From Marinobacter salinisoli (GTDB taxonomy: Bacteria; Pseudomonadota; Gammaproteobacteria; Pseudomonadales; Oleiphilaceae), in assembly GCF_017301335.1 (NCBI RefSeq), contig NZ_CP071247.1:744001-808000 (forward strand): DNA of 64,000 bases. The letters are read 5' to 3'. Under the pieces are notes generated by a model. It did no database searches and was not told where the DNA came from. It was given only the letters and a program-made list of their open reading frames with translations. Both the position numbers and the translations under genes were made by a program. Position 1 is the first letter of the stretch. Each line of letters begins with the position of its first letter. Below are positions 51,735 to 61,430 of the stretch, piece by piece.

Positions 51735-51751
51735 GGCACCATATCGGGGCA
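51735..51751. promoter_or_regulatory. NtrC-like site, unit 1
   Basis: GGCACC-ATATC-GGGGCA, one mismatch in the core of the NtrC consensus (GCACY-N5-GGTGC). Its centre is 85 bases before the GG of the sigma-54-like element, the same distance as in unit 2. Confidence 0.5.
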
Positions 51752-51826
51752 CTGCGCGCACTCCGTGCCGGGGCGGAAACGTCTCACCCTGTTCATTATT
51801 CAAACAATTCAGAACGTTAACTCGGC

Positions 51827-51842
51827 TGGCACGGATTCTGTA
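51827..51842 (+). promoter_or_regulatory. Sigma-54-like promoter, unit 1
   Basis: TGGCACG-GATT-CTGTA: a perfect -24 element with GG-N10-GT in place of GG-N10-GC. It lies about 70 bases before the guanidine riboswitch. Confidence 0.5.
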
Positions 51843-51910
51843 TAGATCAGGGTACGCAACGAGAAGTCGGTGTCTGTTACCACAATCGAAGCGACACAAT
51901 CTGAAAATGG

Positions 51911-52046
51911 TCAACTAGGGTTCCGATCTGTTGGGTGCCACCGCTGTCTGGGGCAACGCGCAGATGCCTGGTCCGAGAGTTGACGGCCTTTTCCACAGGC
52001 AGCCTGGCTGCCAAAGGCTACACGGCGGGACAAAAGCCCGGGAGGA
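51911..52046 (+). ncRNA. Guanidine-I (ykkC) riboswitch, unit 1
   Basis: Contains the conserved ykkC blocks CTAGGGTTCCG (51915-51925), TGGTCCGAGAGT (51968-51979) and ACACGGCGGGACAAAAGCCC (52020-52039) followed by GGGAG. These are the guanidine-I signatures. Guanidine binding turns on the genes downstream, which here are guanidine-degrading enzymes. Confidence 0.93.
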
Positions 52047-52102
52047 ACGTTCAGTAACTGACGCCTCTCGTGACTTTGAACCAACGGCTAAAGGAAAAGG
52101 TT

Positions 52103-52855
52103 ATGTTGCACACGGCGACACCCCCGAACCCCGCCCTGCCCCTCTACGACGATCTTATTCCCGGCGGATCCCACTGGTCTTTCATCATCCGACGCGGCCA
52201 TGTCCTGCGGCTGATCGACGAGGAAGGCGGCGCCAACGTCGGCATGCTGATGTATAACCCGGCCAATCCGCTGGAACGCTACAACATGCCGGATACCCTG
52301 AAAAACCAGCACACCTTCCTGCTCACTCAGGGTCATGTCCTGCTCTCCGACATGGGCCGGGTGTTCGCCTCCATCGTCCACGACGACCTGGGCTGGCACG
52401 ACACCGTCAGCGGTACCTGTAACCGCAAACTGGTCGAGCAGCGCTGGGGCCGCAAGACCTACCAGGACGCCCGCAACCTCTACCATCGCAACGGCACCCA
52501 CAGTTTCCTCAACGAACTGGCCAAATACGGCTTGGGCAAGAAAGACCTGACCGCCAACCTGAACTGGTTCAGCAAGGTTGCCACCAACGATGACGGCGAT
52601 CTGCGTTTTGTGCCGGGCCACAGCCGCGCCGGCGCCAGCGTCGACCTGCGCTTCGAGATGGACACCCTGCTGGTGCTGCACACCTGTCCGCACCCGCTGA
52701 ACCCCGCCAGCGACTACCCGCGCTTCCCACTACGTTACCAGCTTTACAAGGCCGCCCCGGTGAGCGACGCCGACCCATGCAAGACCAGTTCGCCCGAGGC
52801 CACCCGCGCCTTCGCCAATAACGCCCTGTACCACCTGTTCGAGCAGGAGGCCTGA
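52103..52855 (+). CDS. Carboxyguanidine deiminase subunit (UAAP1 type)
   Basis: 250 residues of the DUF1989 family, formerly 'urea carboxylase-associated protein 1'. With its partner it deiminates carboxyguanidine to allophanate (CgdAB). Features: RRGHVLRLIDEEGGANVGMLMYN, HDTVSGTCNRKLVEQRWGR, NLNWFSKVATNDDG and LVLHTCPHPLNPASDYP. The ATG at 52103 follows AAAGGAAAAGG; an upstream GTG at 52070 is possible. First gene after the riboswitch. Confidence 0.9.
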   Translation: MLHTATPPNPALPLYDDLIPGGSHWSFIIRRGHVLRLIDEEGGANVGMLMYNPANPLERYNMPDTLKNQHTFLLTQGHVLLSDMGRVFASIVHDDLGWHDTVSGTCNRKLVEQRWGRKTYQDARNLYHRNGTHSFLNELAKYGLGKKDLTANLNWFSKVATNDDGDLRFVPGHSRAGASVDLRFEMDTLLVLHTCPHPLNPASDYPRFPLRYQLYKAAPVSDADPCKTSSPEATRAFANNALYHLFEQEA

Positions 52856-52858
52856 CCC

Positions 52859-53497
52859 ATGATTCTGGAAAGCAACCTGCACCCGGAAACCGCCAGCTTT
52901 CGCGCGACGGTGCCGGCCGGCGAATACTTCCTCAAGGTAGTGAAAGCCGGACAGACCGTGCGCATTCTGGACCTGGAAGGCAACCAGGCCGCCGACACCC
53001 TGTTCTACAACGCCCACAACCCCACCGAACGCTACAGTGCCGTGGATACCATTCGCGAACAGGGCAATGTCTACCTGACGGCCGGCTCCCGGCTGATCTC
53101 CTCCGAAGGCAACCTGATGCTGGACATCACCGCCGACACCTGTGGCCGCCACGACACCCTGGGGGGTGCCTGCGCCGCCGAGAGCAACACCACCCGCTAC
53201 GCCCTGGACAAGAAGTGCATGCATGCCTGTCGCGACAGCTGGCTGGTCGCGGTGACCGAACACGATGAGCTGGGCCTGAGCAAACGCGACATCACCCACA
53301 ACATCAACTTCTTCATGAACGTACCCGTCACCGCCGAGGGCGGTCTGACCTTCGCCGATGGCATTTCAGATGCCGGCAAATACGTTGAACTGAAAGCCGC
53401 CATGGACGTGCTGGTGATGATCTCCAACTGCCCGCAACTGAACAATCCGTGCAACGCCTACAACCCGACCCCGATCGAGGTGCTGCTATGGGACTGA
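52859..53497 (+). CDS. Carboxyguanidine deiminase subunit (UAAP2 type)
   Basis: 212 residues, DUF1989 family, formerly 'urea carboxylase-associated protein 2'. [55 protein letters not shown] and [24 protein letters not shown] match the family; the Cys and His residues in these blocks suit a zinc centre. It starts 3 bases after its partner gene and overlaps the carboxylase gene by 10 bases. Confidence 0.91.
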   Translation: MILESNLHPETASFRATVPAGEYFLKVVKAGQTVRILDLEGNQAADTLFYNAHNPTERYSAVDTIREQGNVYLTAGSRLISSEGNLMLDITADTCGRHDTLGGACAAESNTTRYALDKKCMHACRDSWLVAVTEHDELGLSKRDITHNINFFMNVPVTAEGGLTFADGISDAGKYVELKAAMDVLVMISNCPQLNNPCNAYNPTPIEVLLWD

Positions 53498-56400
53498 ATA
53501 CCCCGGCCGGGCCGTGCAAGGTTCTGATCGCCAATCGCGGCGCCATTGCCTGCCGGATTGTCCGGACACTCAGAACCATGGGCATTACCTCGGTGGCGGT
53601 CTATAACGAGGCCGATGCCGATTCCTTGCACGTTCGTCAGGCCGATGAGGCGATCTCACTGGGCAGCGGGTCCGCCGCCGACACTTACCTGAATCAGGAC
53701 AAACTGTTCGACATCCTGGCCCGCACCGGTGCCGGGGCGGTTCATCCGGGTTACGGATTTCTCAGCGAGAACGCGGATTTTGCCCGCCGATGCCAGCAAG
53801 AAGGCGTCATTTTTCTTGGACCTACTGCCGAACAGATGGACGCCTTTGGCCTCAAGCACACCGCCCGACAGCTTGCGGAATCCGCCGGCGTGCCCCTGCT
53901 ACCCGGCACCGGCCTGCTGACGTCCGTGGACGAGGCCATCGACGCGGCGGCCGGCATCGGCTACCCGGTGATGCTCAAGAGCACCGCCGGCGGCGGGGGT
54001 ATCGGCATGTCCCGGTGTTTTGACGCGGAGGAGCTGGCAAAGTGCTTCGCCTCGGTCCAGCGGCTGAGCCAGAACAACTTCAGCAACAGCGGCGTGTTCC
54101 TGGAAAAATTCGTGCAGCGCGCCCGTCACATCGAAGTACAGATCTTCGGCGACGGTGAAGGCACCGTGGTGACCCTTGGCGAGCGAGACTGCTCGGCCCA
54201 GCGTCGCAACCAGAAGGTCATCGAAGAGGCGCCCGCGCCAGGTCTCAGTGACGAGGTTCGACAGCGCCTGCACACTACCGCCCAGCGCCTGGGAGAACAG
54301 ATTCGCTACCGCAGCGCCGGCACCGTGGAATTCATTTATGACCCCGACACCGGTCAGTTCTATTTTCTCGAGGTAAATACTCGCTTGCAGGTGGAGCACG
54401 GCGTCACCGAACTGGTGTACGGCGTGGACATTGTGCAATGGATGGTGGAGCTGGGTGGCAATCGCCTGACCAACCTGACAGACCGGGCCGCCACGCTCGC
54501 ACCCCGGGGCCACGCGATTCAGGCCCGGCTTTACGCGGAAGACCCGAACAAGGACTTCCAGCCCAGCGCAGGCTTGCTGACCGAGGTGCAATTTCCGGCT
54601 GGCGACGGTGTTCGCATCGACCACTGGCTGCAACCGGGGCTGGACGTTTCGCCGCTGTTCGACCCGATGCTGGCCAAGGTCATCGTGCACGCGGATGATC
54701 GCGAAGCGGCCCGGGCACGGCTGCTGGCCACCCTGGCCGACTGCCGGCTCTACGGTATCGAGACCAACCGGATTTACGCCAGCCAGGTGCTGGCTGATCC
54801 GCGCTTCGTCGATGGCCGCCTGTTCACCGCCAGCCTGAACGATTTCACCTACCGTCCAAACACCCTGGATGTAATCTCCGGCGGCACTCTGACCACCATT
54901 CAGGATTACCCGGGGCGTACGGGTTACTGGGAAGTGGGCGTGCCCCCCTCCGGCCCTTTTGACAGTTACGCGTTCCGCCTGGGCAATCGCCTGCTGGGTA
55001 ACCAGGAACAGGCGGCGGGCCTGGAAATCACCCTGCGCGGACCCACGCTGGTGTTCAATGCCGCCAGTCAGATCGTGCTGACCGGTGCAGCGATGAGCGC
55101 GGAGCTGGACGGTGAATCCATACCGTTCTGGACGGTGGTCAACGTGCCCGCCGGCGGCCGGCTGGCTCTGGGCACCCTTCAGGCGGCGGGTGCGCGGACC
55201 TATCTGCTGGTTCGTGGCGGCATCGATTGCCCGGAATACCTGGGCTCGCGCAGCACCTTCACCCTCGGCCAGTTCGGCGGCCACAGCGGACGGGCCCTGC
55301 GCGCTGGCGACGTGCTGCCACTGTGCAAATCCCCGTGGGCGCCGGTCCAGCGCCTGCCAGAGGAGCTGCTGCCGGCGATCGGTGACGAGTGGACCCTGCA
55401 CGTGACCTATGGCCCCCATGGGGCGCCGGATTATTTTACTCAGGACGACATCGATACCTTCTTCGCCAGCCGCTGGGAGGTGCATTACAACTCCAGCCGT
55501 ACCGGGGTTCGACTGATCGGGCCCAAACCCGGCTGGGCCCGCAGTGACGGCGGCGAAGCCGGTATGCATCCCTCCAACATTCACGATAACGCCTACGCCA
55601 TTGGCACGGTGGATTTCACCGGCGATATGCCGGTGATCCTGGGTCCGGACGGCCCCAGTCTGGGTGGTTTCGTGTGCCCGGTCACCGTCATCAGCGCCGA
55701 TCTGTGGAAACTCGGCCAGCTCAAGGCCGGTGACAAACTGCGCTTTGTGCCCGTGAGCCAGGATCAGGCAGTGGCGCTGCACCGGGCACAGGATCAGTCC
55801 ATTCGCACCCTCACCGCGATGACGGTGACGCCCGAACCCGTCACGCCCGTGTCCCCCATCCTGGCCCGGCTCGATGCCCAGGAACACGCAACCGGTGTGG
55901 TATACCGGGCAGCGGGCGATAACTATCTGCTGGTGGAATACGGGCCCATGGAGCTGGATATTCAGCTGCGCTTCCGGGCCCATGCCCTGATGCTCTGGCT
56001 GCGGGACGCCGAACTGGACGGTGTTCTGGAGCTGACACCGGGGATTCGTTCGCTGCAGATTCACTACGACAGCCTGAGGCTGGATCAGAACCGCCTGCTC
56101 GAGCACCTGATCAGCGCCGAGCTGGCCCTTGCTCAGCAACCGGACTGGGACGTCCCGGCCCGGATTGTTCATCTGCCCCTGTCGTGGGATGACGAGGCCT
56201 GCCAGACCGCGATCGACAAGTACATGCAGTCGGTGCGCAAGGACGCCCCCTGGTGCCCGAGCAATCTGGAGTTCATTCGCCGCATCAACGGGCTGGACAG
56301 CGTCGACGACGTTAAACGCACGGTGTTTGACGCCCGCTACCTGGTGATGGGGCTTGGCGATGTCTATCTCGGCGCACCGGTGGCCACGCCGCTGGACCCT

Positions 56401-57114
56401 CGCCACCGCCTGGTCACCACCAAGTACAACCCGGCGCGGACCTGGACCGCGGAAAACTCGGTCGGAATCGGCGGTGCCTATCTGTGCATCTACGGCATGG
56501 AAGGCCCCGGCGGTTATCAGTTTGTTGGCCGCACCCTGCAGATGTGGAACCGCTACCGCGAGACCGCCGAGTTCAAAGCCGGTACCCCCTGGCTGCTGCG
56601 CTTCTTCGACCAGATCCGGTTTTACGAGGTCAGCCATGACGAGCTGGCCCAGATTCGCCGGGATTTCCCCAATGGCGATTACCCCATCAAGATCGAGGAA
56701 ACCCGCTTCAACCTGAAGCAGTACGAAGCCTTCCTCGCCGAGAACCAGGCCGATATCGAAGCCTTCACCGGGAAACGCCAGCAGGCATTCGATGCAGAGC
56801 TGCGGCGCTGGATTGAATCCGGGCAAATCAACTTCAGCGCAGAGCCAGCCATAGCCACAGGTACCGACCATGCGCCGCAGGATATTCCCGAGGGTCAACA
56901 CGCGGTGGAAAGCCATGTGGCGGGCAACCTGTGGGAATGTCTGGTGACGCCGGGCGATCGGATCGACGCCCAGCGACCGGTGGCGGTGATCGAGTCCATG
57001 AAAATGGAAATTGAACTCCTCAGCCCCGTCAGCGGCCGGGTGGTGGAGATTCTTCGCGACGCGGGCCAGTCGGTTCAGCCGGGCACGCCAATCATGCTGA
57101 TTGAAGAATCCTGA
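53488..57114 (+). CDS. Guanidine carboxylase (urea carboxylase family)
   Basis: 1208 residues: biotin carboxylase (about 10-455; [13 protein letters not shown] loop, [36 protein letters not shown]), a carboxyltransferase part of KipA/KipI type (about 475-1090; [26 protein letters not shown]) and a biotinyl domain with ESMKMEIE (biotinyl lysine near 1171). It carboxylates guanidine, or urea in the older reading, using ATP and bicarbonate. The guanidine riboswitch and adjacent deiminase subunits favour guanidine. Confidence 0.93.
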   Translation: MGLNTPAGPCKVLIANRGAIACRIVRTLRTMGITSVAVYNEADADSLHVRQADEAISLGSGSAADTYLNQDKLFDILARTGAGAVHPGYGFLSENADFARRCQQEGVIFLGPTAEQMDAFGLKHTARQLAESAGVPLLPGTGLLTSVDEAIDAAAGIGYPVMLKSTAGGGGIGMSRCFDAEELAKCFASVQRLSQNNFSNSGVFLEKFVQRARHIEVQIFGDGEGTVVTLGERDCSAQRRNQKVIEEAPAPGLSDEVRQRLHTTAQRLGEQIRYRSAGTVEFIYDPDTGQFYFLEVNTRLQVEHGVTELVYGVDIVQWMVELGGNRLTNLTDRAATLAPRGHAIQARLYAEDPNKDFQPSAGLLTEVQFPAGDGVRIDHWLQPGLDVSPLFDPMLAKVIVHADDREAARARLLATLADCRLYGIETNRIYASQVLADPRFVDGRLFTASLNDFTYRPNTLDVISGGTLTTIQDYPGRTGYWEVGVPPSGPFDSYAFRLGNRLLGNQEQAAGLEITLRGPTLVFNAASQIVLTGAAMSAELDGESIPFWTVVNVPAGGRLALGTLQAAGARTYLLVRGGIDCPEYLGSRSTFTLGQFGGHSGRALRAGDVLPLCKSPWAPVQRLPEELLPAIGDEWTLHVTYGPHGAPDYFTQDDIDTFFASRWEVHYNSSRTGVRLIGPKPGWARSDGGEAGMHPSNIHDNAYAIGTVDFTGDMPVILGPDGPSLGGFVCPVTVISADLWKLGQLKAGDKLRFVPVSQDQAVALHRAQDQSIRTLTAMTVTPEPVTPVSPILARLDAQEHATGVVYRAAGDNYLLVEYGPMELDIQLRFRAHALMLWLRDAELDGVLELTPGIRSLQIHYDSLRLDQNRLLEHLISAELALAQQPDWDVPARIVHLPLSWDDEACQTAIDKYMQSVRKDAPWCPSNLEFIRRINGLDSVDDVKRTVFDARYLVMGLGDVYLGAPVATPLDPRHRLVTTKYNPARTWTAENSVGIGGAYLCIYGMEGPGGYQFVGRTLQMWNRYRETAEFKAGTPWLLRFFDQIRFYEVSHDELAQIRRDFPNGDYPIKIEETRFNLKQYEAFLAENQADIEAFTGKRQQAFDAELRRWIESGQINFSAEPAIATGTDHAPQDIPEGQHAVESHVAGNLWECLVTPGDRIDAQRPVAVIESMKMEIELLSPVSGRVVEILRDAGQSVQPGTPIMLIEES

Positions 57115-57187
57115 GCATTGCAGACTCGGGAAGCACAACGACGCAAAACCAAAAAAACCGTAACAGCAAGTGACCTAGGAGATAACC

Positions 57188-58267
57188 ATGACATCACCAA
57201 CCGTTCTGAAACGACTCGGTTCCGCACTGAGTATCGGCCTGCTGACTGCCAGCGCCGCCATGAATGCAGCCGCCGAGGAGAAAGATTCGTTCAGTATTGC
57301 CTGGACCATCTACGCGGGCTGGGTTCCCTGGCAGTACGCTGAAGACTACGGCATCGTCAAGAAGTGGGCCGACAAGTACGACATCGAGATCGATATCGTG
57401 CAGGTCAACGACTACATCGAATCCATCAACCAGTACACCGCCGGCCAGTTCGACGGGGTGACGGCCACCAGCATGGATGGCTTGTCCATTCCGTCCGCCT
57501 CCGGCATTGATACCACGGCATTGATTGTTGGTGATTACTCCAACGGCAACGACGGCCTGGTATCCAAGGATGGCAAGAGCATCGAGGATCTGGAAGGTGA
57601 AACCGTGCACCTGGTCGAACTGTCGGTATCCCACTATCTGCTGGCACGGGCGCTGACGTCCGTCGGTCTCGAAGAACGCGACCTGAGCGTGGTGAACATT
57701 TCCGATGCGGACCTGGTGTCAGCCTTCCAGACCGACGATGTCCGCCATGTCGGCACCTGGAACCCGCTGCTGACCGAGGTGGAAGGCTTCCCCGGCGCCA
57801 CCAAGCTGTTTGACTCCAGCCAGATCCCGGGTCACATCAAGGACCTGACTCTGGTGAACACCGAGACCCTGGCGGACAACCCGAAGCTGGGCAAAGCCCT
57901 GGTCGGCGCCTGGTTCGAAACCATGAACATTGTGAAGGCTGACACCGAAGCCGGTGCCGAAGCCCGGGCCTACCTGGGCAAGCTGTCCGGCACCGATCAG
58001 GCCGGCTATGAAGCGCAGCTGGCAGGCATGAAGATGTTCTGGGAACCGCAGATGTCGGTGGACTTCATCAACAGCAAAGAAGCCTCAGAAGCGATGGACA
58101 GCGTACGTCAGTTCTCGTTCGACAAAGGCCTGCTGGGCCAGGGCGCCATGAGCCCGGATTTCGTCGGTATCCAGTTCCCCGATGGCACCATCATGGGTGA
58201 CGAGGGCAACGTAAAGCTGCGCTTTAACGACGAGTACATGAAAATGGGCGCGGCCGAGACACTGTAA
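57188..58267 (+). CDS. ABC transporter substrate-binding protein, guanidine locus
   Basis: 359 residues with signal peptide ending NAAAE (about 30). SIAWTIYAGWVPWQYAEDYGIVKKWADKY and DYIESINQYTAGQFDGVTATSMD are NMT1/taurine-type binding protein features. It ends unit 1, while its permease and ATPase are in unit 2 (59813-61422). Expected to bind guanidine or a related cation in the periplasm. Confidence 0.87.
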   Translation: MTSPTVLKRLGSALSIGLLTASAAMNAAAEEKDSFSIAWTIYAGWVPWQYAEDYGIVKKWADKYDIEIDIVQVNDYIESINQYTAGQFDGVTATSMDGLSIPSASGIDTTALIVGDYSNGNDGLVSKDGKSIEDLEGETVHLVELSVSHYLLARALTSVGLEERDLSVVNISDADLVSAFQTDDVRHVGTWNPLLTEVEGFPGATKLFDSSQIPGHIKDLTLVNTETLADNPKLGKALVGAWFETMNIVKADTEAGAEARAYLGKLSGTDQAGYEAQLAGMKMFWEPQMSVDFINSKEASEAMDSVRQFSFDKGLLGQGAMSPDFVGIQFPDGTIMGDEGNVKLRFNDEYMKMGAAETL

Positions 58268-58299
58268 GGCCGGTTTGATCTGGTCAGATAACCACACTG

Positions 58300-58326
58300 A
58301 GGGCACGGTGTTCGTGCCCTTGTTTT
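58300..58326 (+). terminator. Rho-independent terminator of guanidine unit 1
   Basis: AGGGCACG-GTGTT-CGTGCCCT hairpin followed by TGTTTT, 33 bases after the binding-protein stop. Confidence 0.85.
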
Positions 58327-58436
58327 GGCTTTGTGGCCAGCCACCTTGCGCCGCACAGATCGCCGACCATGATCGGATGGCAATGAACCTGAGTTCCCGC
58401 TAGGCTTGGCCGTTCTTTCACTGACACGGCGTGTTC

Positions 58437-59390
58437 ATGGCAACTCCAATCAACCTCATCATGGGCCTGCGGGAATGGGCGCTGCTGCTGTCGCTGTCGG
58501 TCCTCTGGGGCGGTTCATTCTTTTTCGTCGGCGTGGCCGTTACCGATTTACCCCCCCTGACCATTGTCACTTTGCGGGTTTCTCTGGCGGCGCTCGGGCT
58601 GTGGTTGGTCGTCGCGCTGTTGCGCTATCCGCTGCCTCGAACACCGGCCATCTGGCTGGCTTTTGCTGTGATGGGGCTGATCAATAATGTCATTCCCTTT
58701 TCCCTGATTGTCTGGGGCCAAACCCAGATTGCCTCCGGCCTGGCCTCCATCCTCAACGCCACGACGCCCCTGTTTACCGTGGTGGTGGCGACACTGGTGC
58801 TGCCCGACGAAAAAGCCACACCGCTGAAACTGCTGGGAGTACTGGTGGGATTCGCCGGAGTGGTTGCCCTGATCGGCGTCCCGGCAGCCACCGGCGCTGC
58901 GCCCCTGTTGCCGCAACTGGCCATTCTGGGCGCGACCCTGTCCTATGCTTTTGCCAAAAGCTTCGGGCGCCGGTTCAGCGGTATGGGGGTACCGGCCCTG
59001 GTCATCGCCACCGGCCAGGTCACCGCTTCCGCTCTGATCATGCTACCCATGGCCTGGGTGATGGAGGGCACCGATGCTCTGATCGCCGCCAGTCTGGCCA
59101 GTTGGTCGGCGGTGATCTGTCTGGCGCTGCTCTCGACGTCACTGGCGTACGTGTTGTATTTCATGCTGCTGGAGCGGGCCGGCGCCACCAATGTCTCGCT
59201 GGTGACCCTGCTGGTGCCGGTGTTCGCGATGGCGCTCGGCGTGATGTTTCTGGACGAAACGGTCACCCCGCTTCAACTGGGCGGCCTGGCGCTGATTGCC
59301 GTCGGGCTGTCCGCCATTGACGGCCGCCTGTGGACAAAAGCCGGGCCGCCAGGGACCGGCAGGTTATCCAGCAAGGCTCGGCGGTCGTAG
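58437..59390 (+). CDS. EamA-family DMT transporter
   Basis: 317 residues, about ten membrane helices in two EamA repeats (LSVLWGGSFFFVGVAV; LAILGATLSYAFAKSFGRRFS and LLSTSLAYVLYFMLLERAGATNVSLVTLLVPVFAMALGVMFLDE). Such proteins export metabolites. It lies between the two guanidine units but after a terminator and before the second promoter, so a guanidine role is only a possibility. The ATG at 58437 has no clear Shine-Dalgarno sequence. Confidence 0.88.
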   Translation: MATPINLIMGLREWALLLSLSVLWGGSFFFVGVAVTDLPPLTIVTLRVSLAALGLWLVVALLRYPLPRTPAIWLAFAVMGLINNVIPFSLIVWGQTQIASGLASILNATTPLFTVVVATLVLPDEKATPLKLLGVLVGFAGVVALIGVPAATGAAPLLPQLAILGATLSYAFAKSFGRRFSGMGVPALVIATGQVTASALIMLPMAWVMEGTDALIAASLASWSAVICLALLSTSLAYVLYFMLLERAGATNVSLVTLLVPVFAMALGVMFLDETVTPLQLGGLALIAVGLSAIDGRLWTKAGPPGTGRLSSKARRS

Positions 59391-59477
59391 CAGAGCGTGC
59401 CGGGGTTGAACCGGGGGGCAGTACCTGCGGCTTGATGCCCGATGAGTCAGCATCTGGTGCGTAAAGCCCATCCCTGA

Positions 59478-59494
59478 CGCACTCCTTCGGTGCG
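59478..59494. promoter_or_regulatory. NtrC-like site, unit 2
   Basis: CGCACT-CCTTC-GGTGCG matches the NtrC core GCACY-N5-GGTGC exactly. Its centre is 85 bases before the GG of the sigma-54 element. It could also act as a weak hairpin, being followed by CTTTTG. Confidence 0.6.
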
Positions 59495-59569
59495 CTTTTG
59501 CCGAACTCGGCGCCTGAGTTCAACTCATTCCCTCCGCGATCGCTGGAAATATCGACAAAAGCCGGAACA

Positions 59570-59585
59570 TGGCACGCAGACTGCA
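59570..59585 (+). promoter_or_regulatory. Sigma-54 promoter, unit 2
   Basis: TGGCACG-CAGA-CTGCA, with the invariant GG-N10-GC. It lies about 68 bases before the second riboswitch. Confidence 0.7.
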
Positions 59586-59650
59586 GCTGTTCTGACAACG
59601 ATTGAACCGAACGTAGCAACACTGCGACGGCCAAAGCAGTACCAATGGGC

Positions 59651-59760
59651 GACTAGGGTTCCGATTCACCGCTGTGAACCATGCACAGAAATGGTGGATG
59701 ACTGGTCCGAGAGTCGCCGACCTCTGAGAGGTTACACGGCGGGACAAAAGCCCGGGAGAT
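59651..59760 (+). ncRNA. Guanidine-I (ykkC) riboswitch, unit 2
   Basis: The same conserved blocks as at 51911: CTAGGGTTCCG (59653-59663), TGGTCCGAGAGT (59703-59714) and ACACGGCGGGACAAAAGCCC (59734-59753) then GGGAG. The variable middle hairpins differ between the two copies, so this is not a recent duplication. Confidence 0.93.
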
Positions 59761-59812
59761 TGAATCGATCGCAATTTCAGTGCCGTGCCGTGCCAACAGA
59801 GGAGATCGCTCC

Positions 59813-60637
59813 GTGAGTTCCATGCGCTTGATTAACCGACATCCGGGCCGGCTGCCCGCATTCATCCTCGGACTGATTCCTTTTATCCTGCTGGTCCTGA
59901 TCTATGGCGTCGCCTCCCAACAGCGGCTGGCGGAAAATTCCAACGACAAGCTTCTTCCCGGCCTCGAACAGATGTCCGCCGCGGTCGATCGCATGGCGTT
60001 CCAGGAAGACCGGCGCAGCGGCGACTACCTGATGCTCAATGACACCCTCGCCAGCCTTCAGCGGCTGGGACTCGGTGTGGGCATCGCGGCGAGCCTGGCC
60101 CTGGTGGTCGGTGTACTCAATGGGTCGCTGCCGCTGTTCCGCGCGAACATGGCGCCTCTGGTGTCCGCCGCCTCGATGGTTCCCCCGCTGGCGATTCTTC
60201 CGATCCTGTTCATCGTCTTTGGCCTGGGCGAACTCTCCAAGGTGATGCTGATTGTGATTGGCACGGCGCCCGTGATGATGCGCGACATTGCCCAACGGGT
60301 GCGCGAACTTCCCCAGGAGCAGTTCATCAAGATTCAGACGCTGGGAGCCAACTCCTGGCAGGTCATCAACCGGATGGTATTGCCTCAGGTTCTGCCGCGA
60401 CTGATCGATTCGGTACGACTCAGCCTCGGGCCGGCGTGGCTGTTTCTGATTGCCGCCGAAGCCATCGCCTCCACGGAAGGCCTGGGCTACCGGATATTTC
60501 TGGTACGCCGTTATCTGGCGATGGATGTCATCCTGCCTTACGTCATCTGGATCACCATTCTCGCCATCGTCATCGACCAGTGCCTGCGGCTGGCCAACCG
60601 CAGACTCTTCCCCTGGTACAACGCAGGAGGCCGCTAA
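59813..60637 (+). CDS. ABC transporter permease, guanidine locus
   Basis: 274 residues, SsuC/TauC-type permease with about six helices. The inner-membrane coupling loop is VRELPQEQFIKIQTLGANSWQVINRMVLPQVLPRL. The GTG start (VSSMRLINRH) is favoured by GGAG 8 bases upstream; an ATG is three codons later. First gene after riboswitch 2. Confidence 0.88.
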   Translation: MSSMRLINRHPGRLPAFILGLIPFILLVLIYGVASQQRLAENSNDKLLPGLEQMSAAVDRMAFQEDRRSGDYLMLNDTLASLQRLGLGVGIAASLALVVGVLNGSLPLFRANMAPLVSAASMVPPLAILPILFIVFGLGELSKVMLIVIGTAPVMMRDIAQRVRELPQEQFIKIQTLGANSWQVINRMVLPQVLPRLIDSVRLSLGPAWLFLIAAEAIASTEGLGYRIFLVRRYLAMDVILPYVIWITILAIVIDQCLRLANRRLFPWYNAGGR

Positions 60638-61422
60638 TGAGCTTCATTACCGTCAAGCACCTCTGGAAGGAGTACGGCGATCAGGTAATCCTGGAAAATC
60701 TCAACCTGACGGTCCAACAGGGCGAGTTCTGCTCGCTGGTTGGCGCGTCAGGCTGTGGCAAGTCAACCTTTCTCAAGTTATTGCTGGGACAGGAACAACC
60801 GTCACGCGGCACGCTCAATCTGAACGGCCAGCCCCTACCTGGCGAACCGGATCGCAACCGGGGAATCGTCTTCCAGCGCTACTCCGTGTTCCCTCACCTG
60901 TCGGTTCGGCAAAACGTCCTCATGGGACTCGAGCTGGAGCAACGGCCACTGCTGGGGAAATTGTTTGGCAGGGCCCGGCGTGAGGCCCTGGCTCAAGTGG
61001 ATGCCATGCTGGAAGCCGTCGGCCTCGACGGTGCCGCGAACAAGTGGCCCCATGAACTGTCGGGCGGCATGCAACAACGCCTGGCAATCGCCCAGTCCTT
61101 TTTGATGCGGCCCCGGGTGCTGCTGCTGGACGAGCCGTTTGGCGCACTGGATCCGGGCATCCGCAACGATATGCACCAGTTGCTGCTGAAACTGTGGCGC
61201 GAGACCGGCACTACCATCTTCATGGTCACCCACGATCTGCACGAGGGCTTCCAGTTGGGCACCCGCTTGCTGGTGTTCGACAAGGTCCGTCGAGACCCCC
61301 ACGATCCCCAGGCCTACGGTGCCACCATCACGTACGACCTGCCCATTGGCCAGGCCGATGGCCAGCTCGTTCAGGACATCACCGAACAAGTCCGTTCCAC
61401 CGCCCGCCATCAGGCCGCGTGA
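60637..61422 (+). CDS. ABC transporter ATPase, guanidine locus
   Basis: 261 residues, SsuB/TauB-type. Walker A GASGCGKST, signature ELSGGMQQRLAIAQSF, Walker B VLLLDEPFGALDP. Start overlaps the permease stop (TAATG), with GGAGG upstream. Forms the importer with the permease and the binding protein at 57188. Confidence 0.93.
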   Translation: MSFITVKHLWKEYGDQVILENLNLTVQQGEFCSLVGASGCGKSTFLKLLLGQEQPSRGTLNLNGQPLPGEPDRNRGIVFQRYSVFPHLSVRQNVLMGLELEQRPLLGKLFGRARREALAQVDAMLEAVGLDGAANKWPHELSGGMQQRLAIAQSFLMRPRVLLLDEPFGALDPGIRNDMHQLLLKLWRETGTTIFMVTHDLHEGFQLGTRLLVFDKVRRDPHDPQAYGATITYDLPIGQADGQLVQDITEQVRSTARHQAA

Positions 61423-61430
61423 GGTAACCC

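Larger units (their letters stand above)
51585..51910. other. Control region of guanidine unit 1
   Basis: Between nhaB and the riboswitch. It holds an NtrC-like site (51735-51751) and a sigma-54-like promoter (51827-51842). An AGGAGG at 51600 on the plus strand is not followed by an open frame. Confidence 0.55.

Noticed and set aside
53899..57138. Very long minus-strand frame (1079 codons) opposite the carboxylase gene
   Set aside because: It is the mirror of a GC-rich real gene with complete motifs; its translation is His/Gln/Gly-rich with no domain.
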